Shown here: positions 34,858 to 44,178 of the stretch, piece by piece
Numbering within the stretch: position 1 is the first letter of the stretch
How the letters are laid out: each line of letters begins with the position of its first letter
Assembly: GCF_000371785.1 (NCBI RefSeq)
Contig: NZ_AQUI01000002.1
Coordinates: 962,590-1,026,589, forward strand
Source of the DNA: Actinopolyspora halophila DSM 43834
GTDB taxonomy: Bacteria > Actinomycetota > Actinomycetes > Mycobacteriales > Pseudonocardiaceae
DNA: 64,000 nucleotides
Direction: 5' to 3'
The notes under the pieces: model-generated
Database searches by the model: none
Seen by the model: only the letters and a program-made list of their open reading frames with translations
What the model was told of the DNA's origin: nothing
Program-made: the position numbers and the translations under genes

Positions 34858-35766
34858 GTGTTTCGTGGGAGAGGTGTCGCGGAGCGGGATTCCCGAGCCG
34901 AGGATACCTCCGAACGCGGGAACTCACCGCTGGCGTTGCTCGGGGTTCTCGGGCTCGTGTTCGGTATCGTGCTGCTGGTGGCTCTGTCCGAGCCGGACAG
35001 TCTGTTCGCCGGGGGCGATGATTCAGAGCCGGACTCCGCGCCGGAAGTCCGGAACGGTCATCCCGATCCGGGCTTCGAACCGGTGAGTCTGCTGGAGAAC
35101 AACCCGGTGACCACGCGCTCCCTGCGGCTGTCCGCGACGAACTGCGAGCTCCCCGAACTCACCGACTCCGCGGAACGGATGAGCGACTACTACGAGCGGG
35201 GAGTGCGCTGCCTGGACCAGGCCTGGTCGGGGGTGCTCGACGGCGCGGGCATGGAACGCGGGACTCCCGAGATCAGTTCGGACTCCCGGACGAGCGTATG
35301 CGGGGAGACGCGGGGGGAGACCCGGCCGACGGCCTTCTACTGCGAGGGCACCATTCACCTGCCCCGGCAGTGGGTGCTGTCCGACCTCGGCCTGGACGAG
35401 GGATCCCACCTGCTGATGCTGGCGCACGAGTACGGACACCACGTGCAGCGCCTTTCCGGGATCATGCGGGCTTCCGCGGAGCGCGCGGACGACTCGGAAC
35501 AGTCGTCGTCGGACTCCCTGCGGGTGACCCGCAGGCTGGAGCTGCAGGCCGAATGCTTCGCCGGGATGTTCGTGGCCCGCGCCGTCGATGACGGGGTGCT
35601 GGACCGTGGGAGGGCCGTGAGCCTCGTCGAGACCCCGGGGAGCACGAAGCTGGCGGACAGCCACGGTTCTCCCGCGAATCAGCGACGGTGGAAGCAGGCC
35701 GGGTTCCGGGAACGGAACACGGCCGCCTGCGCCACGTGGAGGGCCCCGAACGACGCGGTTCGGTGA
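34858..35766 (+). CDS. Membrane-anchored zinc metallopeptidase (YpfJ family)
   Basis: 302 aa. A cytosolic N-terminus, one membrane helix (LALLGVLGLVFGIVLLVAL) and an external domain with the zinc motif MLAHEYGHHVQ. Downstream elements of the neutral zinc metallopeptidase family are LELQAECFAGMF (third ligand Glu) and the C-terminal GSPANQRRWKQAGF, so the catalytic site is complete. GTG 34858 is chosen because AGGAG lies 8 nt upstream. The substrate is unknown. Confidence 0.85.
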   Translation: MFRGRGVAERDSRAEDTSERGNSPLALLGVLGLVFGIVLLVALSEPDSLFAGGDDSEPDSAPEVRNGHPDPGFEPVSLLENNPVTTRSLRLSATNCELPELTDSAERMSDYYERGVRCLDQAWSGVLDGAGMERGTPEISSDSRTSVCGETRGETRPTAFYCEGTIHLPRQWVLSDLGLDEGSHLLMLAHEYGHHVQRLSGIMRASAERADDSEQSSSDSLRVTRRLELQAECFAGMFVARAVDDGVLDRGRAVSLVETPGSTKLADSHGSPANQRRWKQAGFRERNTAACATWRAPNDAVR

Positions 35767-35952
35767 GCGCCCCGCGGCACCCACCTGCCCTGGTGTTCGG
35801 CACCCTCCGCGGGCGTGTCGTGCCCACGGCGGCGATCGGTGTTCTCGGTTACGCTGTGTCCGGGCGAAGTCACCTTTGGTGATCATTGCACGGGGCGGAG
35901 CGGACGAGCGGCGTCGGAGCGAACCGCGCACGGCGCCGGGCGAGGAGGGGCG

Positions 35953-36839
35953 ATGCCCGAAGGCACGGCACCCGAGCGTTCCCACTGGCGCTACCGCAGG
36001 GGGCTGGGGGGCGAGGTCCTCGCGGAGGTGCTCGGGACGTTCGTGCTGGTTCTGCTCGGGTGCGGCTCCGTGGCCGTCGCCCTGGCCGCGCTGCCCGAAT
36101 CCGGGCGCCAGACGGCGGAGTTCGGTCCGGCGAACTGGCTGATCGTCATCTGGGGCTGGGGATTCGGTGTCGTGTTCGGTGTCTACACGGCCGGAGGTGT
36201 CAGCGGTGCTCACATCAACCCGGCCGTAACCCTGGCTTTCGCGGTGCGCAGGGCTTTCCCCTGGTACAAGGTGGTGCCGTACTGGTTCGCCCAGGTGGTC
36301 GGGGGTTTCCTCGCGGCCGCGCTCGTCTACGCGGTCTACGCCCCCGCCATCGACGCCTTCAACGCCTCGGAGGGGACCACGCGGGCGGAGTCGCTGGACA
36401 CGTTCTCGATATTCGCCACCTTCCCCGCCGAGTACTTCGGGGGAGGATGGTGGGGTCCGCTACTGGACCAGGTGGTCGGAACGGCGATACTGGTGGGGCT
36501 GATCTGCGCCCTGCTCGACAAGCGCAACATGGCTCCCGGCGTGAACATCGCCCCTTTCCTGATCGGGATGGTCGTCACCGTGATCGGGCTGACCTTCGGC
36601 CCGAACGCCGGCTACGCGATCAACCCGGCGCGTGACTTCGGTCCCCGGCTGTGGACCTACCTCGCCGGTTGGGGGACATAGCGCTGCCCGGGAGTTACGA
36701 GTGGTTCTCGTGGTACTTCTGGATCCCGATAGTTGGGCCGTTGATCGGGGGTGTGCTCGGCGCGGTCGTCTACGACCTGTTCATCGGGCGGGTACTCGCG
36801 GTCCGGGAGGCGCCGGAGTCCGGCCGGGTGCCCGAGTGA
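35953..36839 (+). pseudogene. Frameshifted aquaglyceroporin (MIP family)
   Basis: The first frame (ATG 35953, after GAGGAGGGG) encodes about 242 residues of a six-helix MIP channel with both NPA boxes (GAHINPAVT and AINPARD). It then stops at TAG 36679-36681, just after TYLAGWGT. The missing sixth helix (DIALPG, then WIPIVGPLIGGVLGAVVYD) continues in the next frame to 36839. A GGGGG run at 36671-36675 is one base short of restoring the frame, so a single G was lost in the genome or in sequencing. The NPARD box and long loop E suggest a glycerol facilitator. A second, intact MIP gene is at 49741. Confidence 0.85.
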
Positions 36840-36907
36840 ACTCTTCCGGGCCGAGGCCGGTGCCGGCTTCCGGAGCCCCTCGGCACCCGTCTCCGGGGGT
36901 TCGGCGA

Positions 36908-38212
36908 TCAGTCTCCCCGCCCGAGCAGGGACAGCAGCGGGGCGGCCTTGGTCAGGCACTCCTGCCACTCGGACTCCGCGTCGGAGTCGGCCGTGATGCC
37001 CCCGCCCACTCCGAAGGCGACCCGGCCCGCCGTGTACTCCATGGTGCGGATGGCCACGTTGAGTTCGGTCCCGGCCACGGGGGAGGACATCCCCACCGCG
37101 CCGCAGTAGACCTCGCGGGGGTCCGCCTCGAGATCGGCGATGATCTCCAGCGCCCGCGACTTCGGGGCCCCGGTGACCGAGGCGGGCGGGAACGTCGCCG
37201 CCAGCAGTTCGGCGTTCGGAGTCCCGGTGGGTAGCTCCGCGCGGACCTCCGAGACGAGATGCCAGACCCCGGGGTGGGGCTGCACCCGTAAGAGCCGCGG
37301 GGTGGTCACGCCGCCGGTGTTGGCCACCCGGCCCAGATCGTTGCGGGCCATGTCGACGATCATCACGTTCTCCGCGACGTCCTTGAGCGACTCCCGCAGC
37401 ACCTGCGCGTTGTGGTCGTCCTGGGGGCCCCGCCTGGGGGTGGTCCCCTTGATGGGGCTGCTGTGGACCACGTCGCCGTGGCGCGCCAGGAACAGCTCGG
37501 GGGACAGCGAGGCGACGGCTCCCCAGTCCCCGGCGAGGTAGGCGGCCCGCGCCGGCCGGAAACGGGAGCTTCCCGCGGTGAACAGCTCCAGCGGACTCCC
37601 CTCGAAGGGGAGGCTGAAACGGCTGCACACATTTGCCTGGAAGATCTCGCCCGCCGCGATCTCCTCCACGCAGCGCCGTACCGACTTGCGGTGCAGTGCC
37701 GCGTCCGGAGCGTCGACCGGACCGGTCGCGGGGGCGAACTCGTACGACTCCTCGGCCGCGTTCCGCACCAGTTCGGCCAGCTCCGCACCGAGCTCGCGGG
37801 GTTCCTGCCGGGCCAGGGCCTCGAACCACCACTGCCCACCGGAATCCAGGCGGAGCACGTGGTCGGCCCAGCCCCAGGCCGTGGCGGGCAGCCGTCGGCG
37901 GGGCAGGCGCTCCGCGTCCGCCGGGTCGGTCAGGCCGTACCCCAGGTAGCCGATCCAGCCACCGCCGACGGCCTCGTCCGGGGAGGCGGGGTCCGCGGTC
38001 ACGGCGGGATGTTCGTCGAGCTGTTCGAAGGCTGTTTCGGGGGAGCGGCGCTCTACCCGCACGGACGGAGCCAGGACGGCCCCGCCGCCGAACCAGTCTC
38101 CGGTCAGCGCGGCGGGGGAGGCGAGTCCGCGGTGTCGTGCACGTCGATCGAGAGCACGCAGCACGTCGGTGGCCGCGGCGTCCCCCTCGATGGGCCGGAT
38201 GAACAGTCGCAC
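36908..38212 (-). CDS. pabB: Aminodeoxychorismate synthase component I (PabB-like)
   Basis: 434 aa chorismate-utilising enzyme giving 4-amino-4-deoxychorismate for folate. The C-terminal chorismate-binding domain is complete: IFQANVCSRFSLPF, SSPIKGTTPRR, ENVMIVDMARNDLGRV and PPASVTGAPKSRALEII. PIKGT with Lys is the PabB-type active site rather than the PIAGT of anthranilate synthase. No glutaminase (PabA) gene is adjacent. GTG 38212 lies 6 nt after a CATACT -10 box (38224-38219), so it is probably leaderless. It is divergent from maf. Confidence 0.85.
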   Translation of the reverse strand: MRLFIRPIEGDAAATDVLRALDRRARHRGLASPAALTGDWFGGGAVLAPSVRVERRSPETAFEQLDEHPAVTADPASPDEAVGGGWIGYLGYGLTDPADAERLPRRRLPATAWGWADHVLRLDSGGQWWFEALARQEPRELGAELAELVRNAAEESYEFAPATGPVDAPDAALHRKSVRRCVEEIAAGEIFQANVCSRFSLPFEGSPLELFTAGSSRFRPARAAYLAGDWGAVASLSPELFLARHGDVVHSSPIKGTTPRRGPQDDHNAQVLRESLKDVAENVMIVDMARNDLGRVANTGGVTTPRLLRVQPHPGVWHLVSEVRAELPTGTPNAELLAATFPPASVTGAPKSRALEIIADLEADPREVYCGAVGMSSPVAGTELNVAIRTMEYTAGRVAFGVGGGITADSDAESEWQECLTKAAPLLSLLGRGD

Positions 38213-38294
38213 ACCGCCAGTATGCAGCCGCGGGGACGCGCTCTTTCCCACTCACCCGGCCCGAGTAACTTCGCTCACCGCTACAGTCGTGGAC

Positions 38295-38951
38295 GTGCGT
38301 TTCGTGCTCGCTTCCGCGTCCCCCGCCCGTCAGTCCGTGCTGCGCGCGGCCGGGATCGAACCGGTGGTCCGGGTTCCCGGGGTGGATGAGGAAGCCGTGC
38401 GGACCTCGCTGACGGATCCGGCTCCGGACGAGCTGGTCACCGCGCTGGCCACGGCCAAGGCCGAGGCCGTCGTCGAGCAGGTGGCCGCGGAGTTCGAGGA
38501 GGCGGTGGTCGTCGGCTGCGATTCGATGCTGTGGACCAGTGGGCCCGACGGCTACGAGCTCGTCGGCAAACCCCCCACCCCGGATTCGGCCGCGCGCCGC
38601 TGGTCGCGGATGGCGGGGGGAACCGGTGAACTGCTCACCGGACACGCGGTGCTGCGGGTGGGCAACGGCAGCGTCGTCGCCCGCGGCAGTGATCACCTCT
38701 CCACGACCGTCCGCTTCGGTGAGCCCTCCGAGCCGGAGCTGGACAGCTACATCGCCACCGGCGAGCCGTTGCGGGTGGCCGGTGGATTCACTTTGGACGG
38801 GCTCGGCGGCTGGTTCGTCACCGGAGTGGACGGCGATCCCTCCAGCGTGATCGGTATCAGCCTTCCGCTCACCCGCACCCTGCTGGCAGGTGTGGGGGTC
38901 GGGGTGGTTTCGATGTGGAATCACACAGCGGAGGAGAGTTGTAACTCGTGA
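38295..38951 (+). CDS. maf: Maf/HAM1-superfamily nucleotide pyrophosphatase
   Basis: 218 aa. The start of the protein, VRFVLASASPARQSVLRAAG, is the Maf nucleotide-binding pattern; VGCDSMLW carries the catalytic Asp and LRVAGGFTLDGLGGWF the conserved C-terminal loop. Maf proteins hydrolyse non-canonical or modified NTPs (dTTP, UTP, m7GTP depending on subgroup) and influence division. GTG 38295 lies 7 nt after a TACAGT -10 box (38282-38287); GTG 38289 is too close to it. Orthologue of M. tuberculosis Rv3282, normally beside accE5/accD5, here moved next to pabB. Confidence 0.9.
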   Translation: MRFVLASASPARQSVLRAAGIEPVVRVPGVDEEAVRTSLTDPAPDELVTALATAKAEAVVEQVAAEFEEAVVVGCDSMLWTSGPDGYELVGKPPTPDSAARRWSRMAGGTGELLTGHAVLRVGNGSVVARGSDHLSTTVRFGEPSEPELDSYIATGEPLRVAGGFTLDGLGGWFVTGVDGDPSSVIGISLPLTRTLLAGVGVGVVSMWNHTAEESCNS

Positions 38952-38987
38952 CGGAGCTTTGCGTAGTTGGTCGGTTAGCCGTCACGT

Positions 38988-39072
38988 GAGTCGGCGCCTT
39001 GCTGCGTTGGAGGGCACCTCGAGTAGCGGCCTACGCCACGGTGCCCTCCCCGCCTTGCAATGCATCCGACTC
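38988..39072 (+). repeat. Loop-conserved hairpin repeat, copy C
   Basis: Arms GAGTCGG (38988-38994) and GGAGGGCACC (39009-39018) pair with GGTGCCCTCC (39040-39049) and CCGACTC (39066-39072); the loop is TCGAGTAGCGGCCTACGCCA. Copy C is about 80 percent identical to copy B over some 200 bp and fills the gap after maf. A terminator-like hairpin AAGCGGCttcGCCGCTT (39191-39207) ends the repeat. Confidence 0.85.
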
Positions 39073-39290
39073 ACGCACCGGGGGCTCTCGCTCGGCTCAG
39101 GCTGAAGCACCCGAGTTGGACGAAGCCCTTTGCCAGAAGTTCCCGAAGAATCAACGGCTCGGTTCGCTCGGGTGACTGCGTGGGTGGTGAAAGCGGCTTC
39201 GCCGCTTGCCGGCCGGGAGTCTCGGTCCCGCGGACCGCTCCGCGGGAAAGACCTCGACGAGTGAACGCCCTCACATCTCGTTCCGGCTTG

Positions 39291-39319
39291 GAACAACGGT
39301 TCCCGTGGGGCTGTTGTTC
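39291..39319 (+). promoter_or_regulatory. Small hairpin before the leader peptide
   Basis: GAACAAC (39291-39297) and GTTGTTC (39313-39319) form a 7-bp stem ending 9 nt before the leader-peptide ATG; it could act as an operator or control leader translation. Confidence 0.35.
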
Positions 39320-39328
39320 ACCAGCGCG

Positions 39329-39424
39329 ATGACACCCCGAAGCGACCGGAGCGCCGCCCGGTATCTCACACAACGCCTGCACGTCGACCTGCGACGGCAG
39401 GCCAGCTGCATTTGTCGCCGGTGA
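39329..39424 (+). CDS. Cysteine-tailed regulatory leader peptide
   Basis: 31 codons encoding a peptide whose end, HVDLRRQASCICRR, matches the pattern of actinobacterial putative leader peptides (HVDL, then Ser and one or two Cys and a final Arg) found upstream of sulfur-assimilation and cyst(e)ine-transport genes. Ribosome stalling at the Cys codons when cysteinyl-tRNA is short would change folding of the downstream leader. A CGGAGGC / GCCTCCG hairpin (39453-39471) lies between it and the symporter, 162 bp away. It is too short for ordinary gene calling; the match is by motif only. Confidence 0.65.
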   Translation: MTPRSDRSAARYLTQRLHVDLRRQASCICRR

Positions 39425-39452
39425 ATTACCGGGACAGGTAGAGTCCGCCGAC

Positions 39453-39471
39453 CGGAGGCGTGCCGCCTCCG
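39453..39471 (+). promoter_or_regulatory. Candidate attenuator hairpin
   Basis: CGGAGGC (39453-39459) pairs with GCCTCCG (39465-39471), loop GTGCC, 29 nt after the leader-peptide stop. A plausible partner of leader-peptide-controlled attenuation or anti-termination. Confidence 0.4.
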
Positions 39472-39586
39472 TCGCAGGACCCAGCGGACTCCCGTCACCC
39501 GGACCGAATCCGAGTACTCGCATTCCCCGAAAGTCGGGGCACGTGTCAGCGTGCCTCGATGAAACCGTGTTTTCCGGGAGACAACA

Positions 39587-40987
39587 GTGTCCGAGACACA
39601 GGCCGAATCCTCACGCCGCCGCCCGTCCCTCTTACGTTTTAACCCGAAAGTGTTCGCAGTGGCGGTCCTCGCTTCGCTGCTGCTCGGTGCCCTGCTGGGC
39701 TGGCTGGCCGACTCCACCGGAGCGGAGTGGCTGGTCACGACGCTGGACACCATCGGCTCCACGTTCACCAAGCTGCTCACCTTCACGGTGCTGCCGCTGA
39801 TCTTCACCGCCATCGTGCTCGGCATCACGAGCCTGCGCTCCATGGGCGGTGGACGCGCCGCGGCCAGGCTCGGTGGCAAGACGGCCATGTGGTTCGCGAT
39901 CACCTCGCTGGTCTCCGTGCTGATCGGCATCGGAGTGGCCGGTGCGCTGCGACCGGGCCAGGGGGTCGACATAAGCCCGGACCAGCAGCGCGTGAACGAC
40001 GTGAACGAGATGAGCTCGGGATCGTGGCTGGATCTCGTCCAGGGGTTGGTGCCCGAGCACCTGGTCGGCGCCTTCGCCAACGGCGAGACACTGCAGGTCG
40101 TGTTCGTCTCCCTGCTGGTCGGTGCGGCCGCTTACAGCCTGGGGGACAAGGCGAAGCCCTTCGTCGAGTTCAACCGGGCGGCTTTCGAGATCATCCAGCG
40201 GATACTGGGGTGGATCATCCGTCTCGCCCCGCTCGGCACGCTCGGGTTGATCGGCAACGCGGTGGCGACCTACGGCAACGAGTTCTTCGCTCCGCTGCTC
40301 AAGCTCACGGGAGCCACCTACCTGGGTTGCGCGCTGGTGCTGTTCGGCCTCTACCCGCTGTTGCTGTGGTTCGTGGCCAGGGTCAGCCCGGCGAAGTTCT
40401 TCGGCAAGGTCTGGACGGTGCTGCAGTTCGCCTTCGTCTCCCGCTCCTCGGGAGCCAGCCTGCCGCTGAGTCGCCAGGCGGCCGTCAACCTCGGTGTGGA
40501 CCGCTCCTACGCGAGTTTCGCCGTTCCGCTCGCGACGACGACCAAAATGGATGGTTGCGCGGCCGTCTACCCGGCTGTCGGCTCGATCTTCATCGCCAAC
40601 CTGTTCGGCTTCGAGATGGGGATCACCCAGTACCTGACGATCGTGGCCGTCGCGGTGTTCGGCGCGATCGCCACGGCAGGGGTCACCGGCTGGTTCACCA
40701 TGCTGACCCTCACCGTGGGCGCGTTGGACTTCCCCCCGGCCATGATTGCCACCGGTATCGCGATCGCGTACGCGGTGGACCCGATCATGGACATGATGCG
40801 CACGATGACCAACGTGGCCGGGCAGATCGCGGTGCCGACGGTGGTCGCCCGCACCGAGGGGATACTGGACGACGAGGTGCTGGAGGCCCCCGGCTCACCG
40901 CTGCTGATCAACGGGGACGAGGAGACGAGCGAACCGGACGAGCGGCGGGAGGAATCGGAAGAGGAGCCCGTCCTGGCCAAGGCCTGA
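39587..40987 (+). CDS. Dicarboxylate/amino acid:cation symporter (DAACS), possible cystine carrier
   Basis: 466 aa with about eight membrane helices and two re-entrant loops of the Glt/TcyP family. Helix-hairpin HP1 is SRSSGASLPLS, and the helix-7 motif usually NMDGT reads KMDGCAAVYPAVG. HP2 is around GVTGWFTMLTL and helix 8 AVDPIMDMMRTMTNVAG supplies the substrate-carboxylate contacts. A long acidic tail follows. The family carries glutamate, C4-dicarboxylates or cystine. The cysteine-tailed leader peptide upstream argues for cystine or a related sulfur amino acid; that is an inference. GTG start after GGGAGACAAC. Confidence 0.85.
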   Translation: MSETQAESSRRRPSLLRFNPKVFAVAVLASLLLGALLGWLADSTGAEWLVTTLDTIGSTFTKLLTFTVLPLIFTAIVLGITSLRSMGGGRAAARLGGKTAMWFAITSLVSVLIGIGVAGALRPGQGVDISPDQQRVNDVNEMSSGSWLDLVQGLVPEHLVGAFANGETLQVVFVSLLVGAAAYSLGDKAKPFVEFNRAAFEIIQRILGWIIRLAPLGTLGLIGNAVATYGNEFFAPLLKLTGATYLGCALVLFGLYPLLLWFVARVSPAKFFGKVWTVLQFAFVSRSSGASLPLSRQAAVNLGVDRSYASFAVPLATTTKMDGCAAVYPAVGSIFIANLFGFEMGITQYLTIVAVAVFGAIATAGVTGWFTMLTLTVGALDFPPAMIATGIAIAYAVDPIMDMMRTMTNVAGQIAVPTVVARTEGILDDEVLEAPGSPLLINGDEETSEPDERREESEEEPVLAKA

Positions 40988-41317
40988 GCTCGGAGAATCC
41001 ACGGAGCGGCCTGCTCGGCGGCACCGGTGGCGTCGAGCGGGCCCGGCCCCGAGTCGACCGGCGACTCGACCGGAAGAGCTCCGTCGACAGCACGGCCCGA
41101 CCCGGTCACGTGAGGACGTGACGCGGGAGGCGGTGGCCGGGGACCGCGGCGTGGCGACGTCGGGGAACCCGCCCCGCCACGCGAACGGACAGGACGAGGT
41201 TCCAGCAGCGGTTCGACGGGGAAAGTCGAGAGGACTTTACGATGACCACCTATCCGGGTGCACTCGCGAACTCCTAGACTCTTCACCGGTCCACGCTGTC
41301 GTGACAGGAGGTACGGG
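40988..41317. other. 330-bp gap between symporter and accA
   Basis: Contains a terminator-like hairpin (41105-41122) and, near 41270-41311, the promoter/ribosome-site region of the carboxylase gene (AGGAGG at 41306-41311). A stretch around 41040-41100 has repeated GTCGAC/CGACTCGACC words. No gene is supported. Confidence 0.5.
41105..41122 (+). terminator. Hairpin terminator after the symporter
   Basis: Perfect 7-bp stem GTCACGT / ACGTGAC, loop GAGG, without U-tract, 117 nt after the symporter stop. Confidence 0.45.
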
Positions 41318-43105
41318 GTGCCCGAGCAGGACTCGACCACGCAGAACCAGTTGCGCAAGGTACTGATAGCGAATCGTGGGGAGATCGCGGTTCGCGTGGT
41401 GCGGGCATGCGCCGATGCGGGGATCGCGAGCGTGGCGGTGTACGCCGAACCGGACGCCCAGGCCCCGTTCGTCCGCCTGGCCGACGAGGCGTTCGCGCTG
41501 GGTGGAGCCACGGCGGCGGACAGTTACCTGGACATCGGCAAGGTGATCGAGGTGGCCCGGCGCAGCGGAGCGGACGCGGTGCATCCCGGCTACGGCTTCC
41601 TGTCCGAGAACGCCGACTTCGCGCAGGCCGTGCTCGACGCGGGGCTGGTCTGGATCGGCCCCACGCCGCGTGCCATCCGCGATCTCGGGGACAAGGTGAC
41701 CGCCAGGCACATCGCCACGAAGGCGGGCGCCCCGCTGGTCCCCGGGACGCAGGATCCGGTGTCCGGCTCGGACGAGGTGGTGGAGTTCGCGAAGGAGCAC
41801 GGGCTCCCCGTGGCGGTCAAGGCCGCGTTCGGCGGTGGTGGCCGTGGTCTGAAGGTCGCCCGCAGCATGGAGGAGATTCCGGAGCTGTACGAGTCGGCCG
41901 TCCGGGAGGCCGAGGGCGCTTTCGGTCGTGGCGAGTGCTTCGTGGAGCGCTATCTGGACCGGCCGCGCCACGTGGAGGCGCAGGTGCTGGCCGACCAGCA
42001 CGGCACCGTGATCGTGGTCGGAACCAGGGACTGCTCGCTGCAGCGGCGGCACCAGAAACTGGTCGAGGAGGCCCCCGCGCCGTTCCTGTCCGACGAACAG
42101 CGCGCCCGGATCCACGAGGCGGCCAAGGCGATCTGCTCCGAAGCCGGTTACCACGGTGCCGGAACCGTGGAGTTCCTGGTCGGCTCCGACGGAACGATCT
42201 CCTTCCTCGAGGTCAACACGCGGCTGCAGGTCGAACACCCGGTCTCGGAGGAGACCGCGGGCATCGACCTGGTGCGTCAGCAGTTCCTCATCGCGGAGGG
42301 CGAGCCGCTGGAGATCACCTCCGACCCGGAGCCGCGTGGTCACTCGATAGAGTTCCGCATCAACGGGGAGGACGCGGGGCGCAACTTCCTGCCCACCCCG
42401 GGGGCCGTCACCCGTTTCGTTCCCCCGGCAGGCCCCGGCGTCCGCGTCGACGCGGGGGTGGAGACCGACAGCGTCATCGGTGGCCAGTTCGATTCGCTGC
42501 TGGCCAAGGTCATCGTGACCGGTGCCGATCGCTCCGAGGCCGTGCAGCGTTCCCGCCGCGCCCTCGACGAGATGGCCGTGGACGGAATCGCCACGGTGCT
42601 GCCGTTCCACAGGGTGGTGCTGCGTGACCCGGCTTTCACCGGCACCGACGGTTTCACCGTGCACACGCGTTGGATCGAGACCGAGTTCGACAACAACATC
42701 GAACCGCACACCGGCGGGGCCGAACCCGCCGAGGAGGAGCAGCGGCAGCGCTTCACCGTCGAGGTCGGCGGTAGGCGACTGGAGGTGTCCCTGCCCGCCT
42801 CGTTCGCCATCACCTCGGGTGGTTCGGAGAACTCGGGTGGTGCGAAACCGCGCAAGCGGCGCTCCGCGGGCGGTGGCGCCGCTCCGTCGGGTGATGCCGT
42901 CACGGCACCGATGCAGGGCACGGTGGTCACCGTCGCGGTGGATGACGGCCAACAGGTCGAGGCCGGGGAGAAAATCCTGGTGTTGGAGGCCATGAAGATG
43001 GAGAATCCGGTTACCGCCCACAAGAGCGGGACCGTCACCGGGTTGAAGGCGCAGCCGGGTGACTCCATAAGCCAGGAAACGACCCTCTGCGAGATCAAGG
43101 ACTAG
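41318..43105 (+). CDS. accA3: Acyl-CoA carboxylase alpha subunit (biotin carboxylase plus BCCP)
   Basis: 595 aa fusion. Residues about 12-460 are biotin carboxylase: [14 protein letters not shown], the ATP-grasp loop [12 protein letters not shown], and the catalytic [17 protein letters not shown] basic, Ala/Gly-rich linker leads to a biotin carboxyl carrier domain ending at [11 protein letters not shown], whose Lys is biotinylated by BirA (55111). It carboxylates biotin for use by beta subunits such as AccD (53320), giving malonyl- and methylmalonyl-CoA. GTG 41318 follows AGGAGG. It is the orthologue of Rv3285 and is separated from accD/accE by 10 kb here. Confidence 0.93.
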   Translation: MPEQDSTTQNQLRKVLIANRGEIAVRVVRACADAGIASVAVYAEPDAQAPFVRLADEAFALGGATAADSYLDIGKVIEVARRSGADAVHPGYGFLSENADFAQAVLDAGLVWIGPTPRAIRDLGDKVTARHIATKAGAPLVPGTQDPVSGSDEVVEFAKEHGLPVAVKAAFGGGGRGLKVARSMEEIPELYESAVREAEGAFGRGECFVERYLDRPRHVEAQVLADQHGTVIVVGTRDCSLQRRHQKLVEEAPAPFLSDEQRARIHEAAKAICSEAGYHGAGTVEFLVGSDGTISFLEVNTRLQVEHPVSEETAGIDLVRQQFLIAEGEPLEITSDPEPRGHSIEFRINGEDAGRNFLPTPGAVTRFVPPAGPGVRVDAGVETDSVIGGQFDSLLAKVIVTGADRSEAVQRSRRALDEMAVDGIATVLPFHRVVLRDPAFTGTDGFTVHTRWIETEFDNNIEPHTGGAEPAEEEQRQRFTVEVGGRRLEVSLPASFAITSGGSENSGGAKPRKRRSAGGGAAPSGDAVTAPMQGTVVTVAVDDGQQVEAGEKILVLEAMKMENPVTAHKSGTVTGLKAQPGDSISQETTLCEIKD

Positions 43106-43110
43106 TTTTC

Positions 43111-43494
43111 GTGGCCGGGCAGGGCAGCAGGATTCGCATCGGCGACCGGGATCGTGACCGGGCGGTCGCCCTGCTCGGCGAGCACTTTTCGGCCGGACGG
43201 CTGGAGATCGACGAGTTCGACGAGCGCTGCCGACGGGCCACGGCAGCGCTTTACCGGGCGGACGTCGCCGCGTTGTTCTCGGATCTGCCCGCGCCGCATC
43301 CGGATGTGCTGTCCGCCCCGGCCGAGGTGGAGAACCGGGGCTCCGGTGAACGGGCTCCGCGTCGGATGCGGGCGAGCGTGGTCGGGATCTCCGTCGTGGT
43401 GGCCGTGCTCGCTCTGCTCGTGGTCACCAGACAGGTGTGGATCGTGCTGCCGATGTTCGGTTTCTGGTTCGCCTGGTTCGCCACGCGGAAGTGA
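43111..43494 (+). CDS. DUF1707 (SHOCT-like) membrane protein
   Basis: 127 aa. The N-terminal domain RIGDRDRDRAVALLGEHFSA with DEFDERCRRATAALYRADV is the DUF1707 pattern of actinobacterial proteins, followed by two hydrophobic segments (VVGISVVVAVLALLVV and IVLPMFGFWFAWFA). It starts 5 nt after the accA stop, so it is likely cotranscribed. Function unknown; such proteins may be membrane-tethered regulators. Confidence 0.75.
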   Translation: MAGQGSRIRIGDRDRDRAVALLGEHFSAGRLEIDEFDERCRRATAALYRADVAALFSDLPAPHPDVLSAPAEVENRGSGERAPRRMRASVVGISVVVAVLALLVVTRQVWIVLPMFGFWFAWFATRK

Positions 43495-43539
43495 GACGGT
43501 TTTCGTGCGCTGTGTACACGGTTGGCTACGGTGTACGGC

Positions 43540-44178
43540 ATGCGCGGCCGAATAACCGCTGCCCGGTACTCGTTACCGGGATTGCTCAGTTTGTTGCTCC
43601 TGCTCAGCGGGTGCGCCGTCCTGCCGACCCGCAACGCGACGGACAGCGGCCCGGTTCCTCCCGATCCGGTGCCGCTTCCGGAGGCGAGCTCGACCTCCTT
43701 GCCGCCGCGGCCGTCCGACCTGCCGTTGCGAGGACTGGATCCGTGCGGTGTGCTGACCGAGCGGCAACGTGCCGCGCTCGGTTTCGACAGGGACCCGCTT
43801 CCCGGGGTCGAGGAGGGCTTCGACGATGCCGGGACCTGCAGCTACCGCAACAGCAGAGCGAAGGTGGGGGCGCGGATAGCCCTGATCACGGAAGAGGGGG
43901 TCAACGCCTGGACCAGTGACACCGCCCAGGTGAAGACGACACCGGTGACGGTGGAGGGGTACCCTGCCCTGGTGATCCGCACCCCCGGGCTGCGGTTGGC
44001 CTGCAACGTGGCCGTCGACGTCGCCGGAGGACAGCATCTGAGCGTGTTGTACCGCGACGACGGCGCGAAACCCCCCGCTTCGCTCGACCAGTTGTGCGCG
44101 GGGGCGCGTCGGGTGGCCGCGGCCGCGATGCGCAGCCTGCACGAGGAGTCCGGCACCGCCGCGGAGACTCCCGACTGA
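43540..44178 (+). CDS. Lipoprotein with DUF3558-like domain
   Basis: 212 aa. The signal peptide ends in a lipobox LLLLLSGC, so the mature protein begins with a diacylated Cys. A Pro/Ser-rich linker precedes a DUF3558-type domain with LDPCGVLTERQRAALGF, GTCSYRN and a late Cys pair (RLACNVAVDVA, LDQLCAGA) that probably form disulfides. DUF3558 lipoproteins are common next to type VII secretion and kinase genes; function unknown. ATG 43540 lies 7 nt after a TACGGT -10 box (43527-43532), implying a leaderless message. Confidence 0.8.
   Translation: MRGRITAARYSLPGLLSLLLLLSGCAVLPTRNATDSGPVPPDPVPLPEASSTSLPPRPSDLPLRGLDPCGVLTERQRAALGFDRDPLPGVEEGFDDAGTCSYRNSRAKVGARIALITEEGVNAWTSDTAQVKTTPVTVEGYPALVIRTPGLRLACNVAVDVAGGQHLSVLYRDDGAKPPASLDQLCAGARRVAAAAMRSLHEESGTAAETPD

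Noticed and set aside
36657-38924. 755-codon minus-strand frame spanning the MIP, pabB and maf genes
   Set aside because: Crosses three unrelated real genes and switches from shadow to shadow; no start signal or domain.
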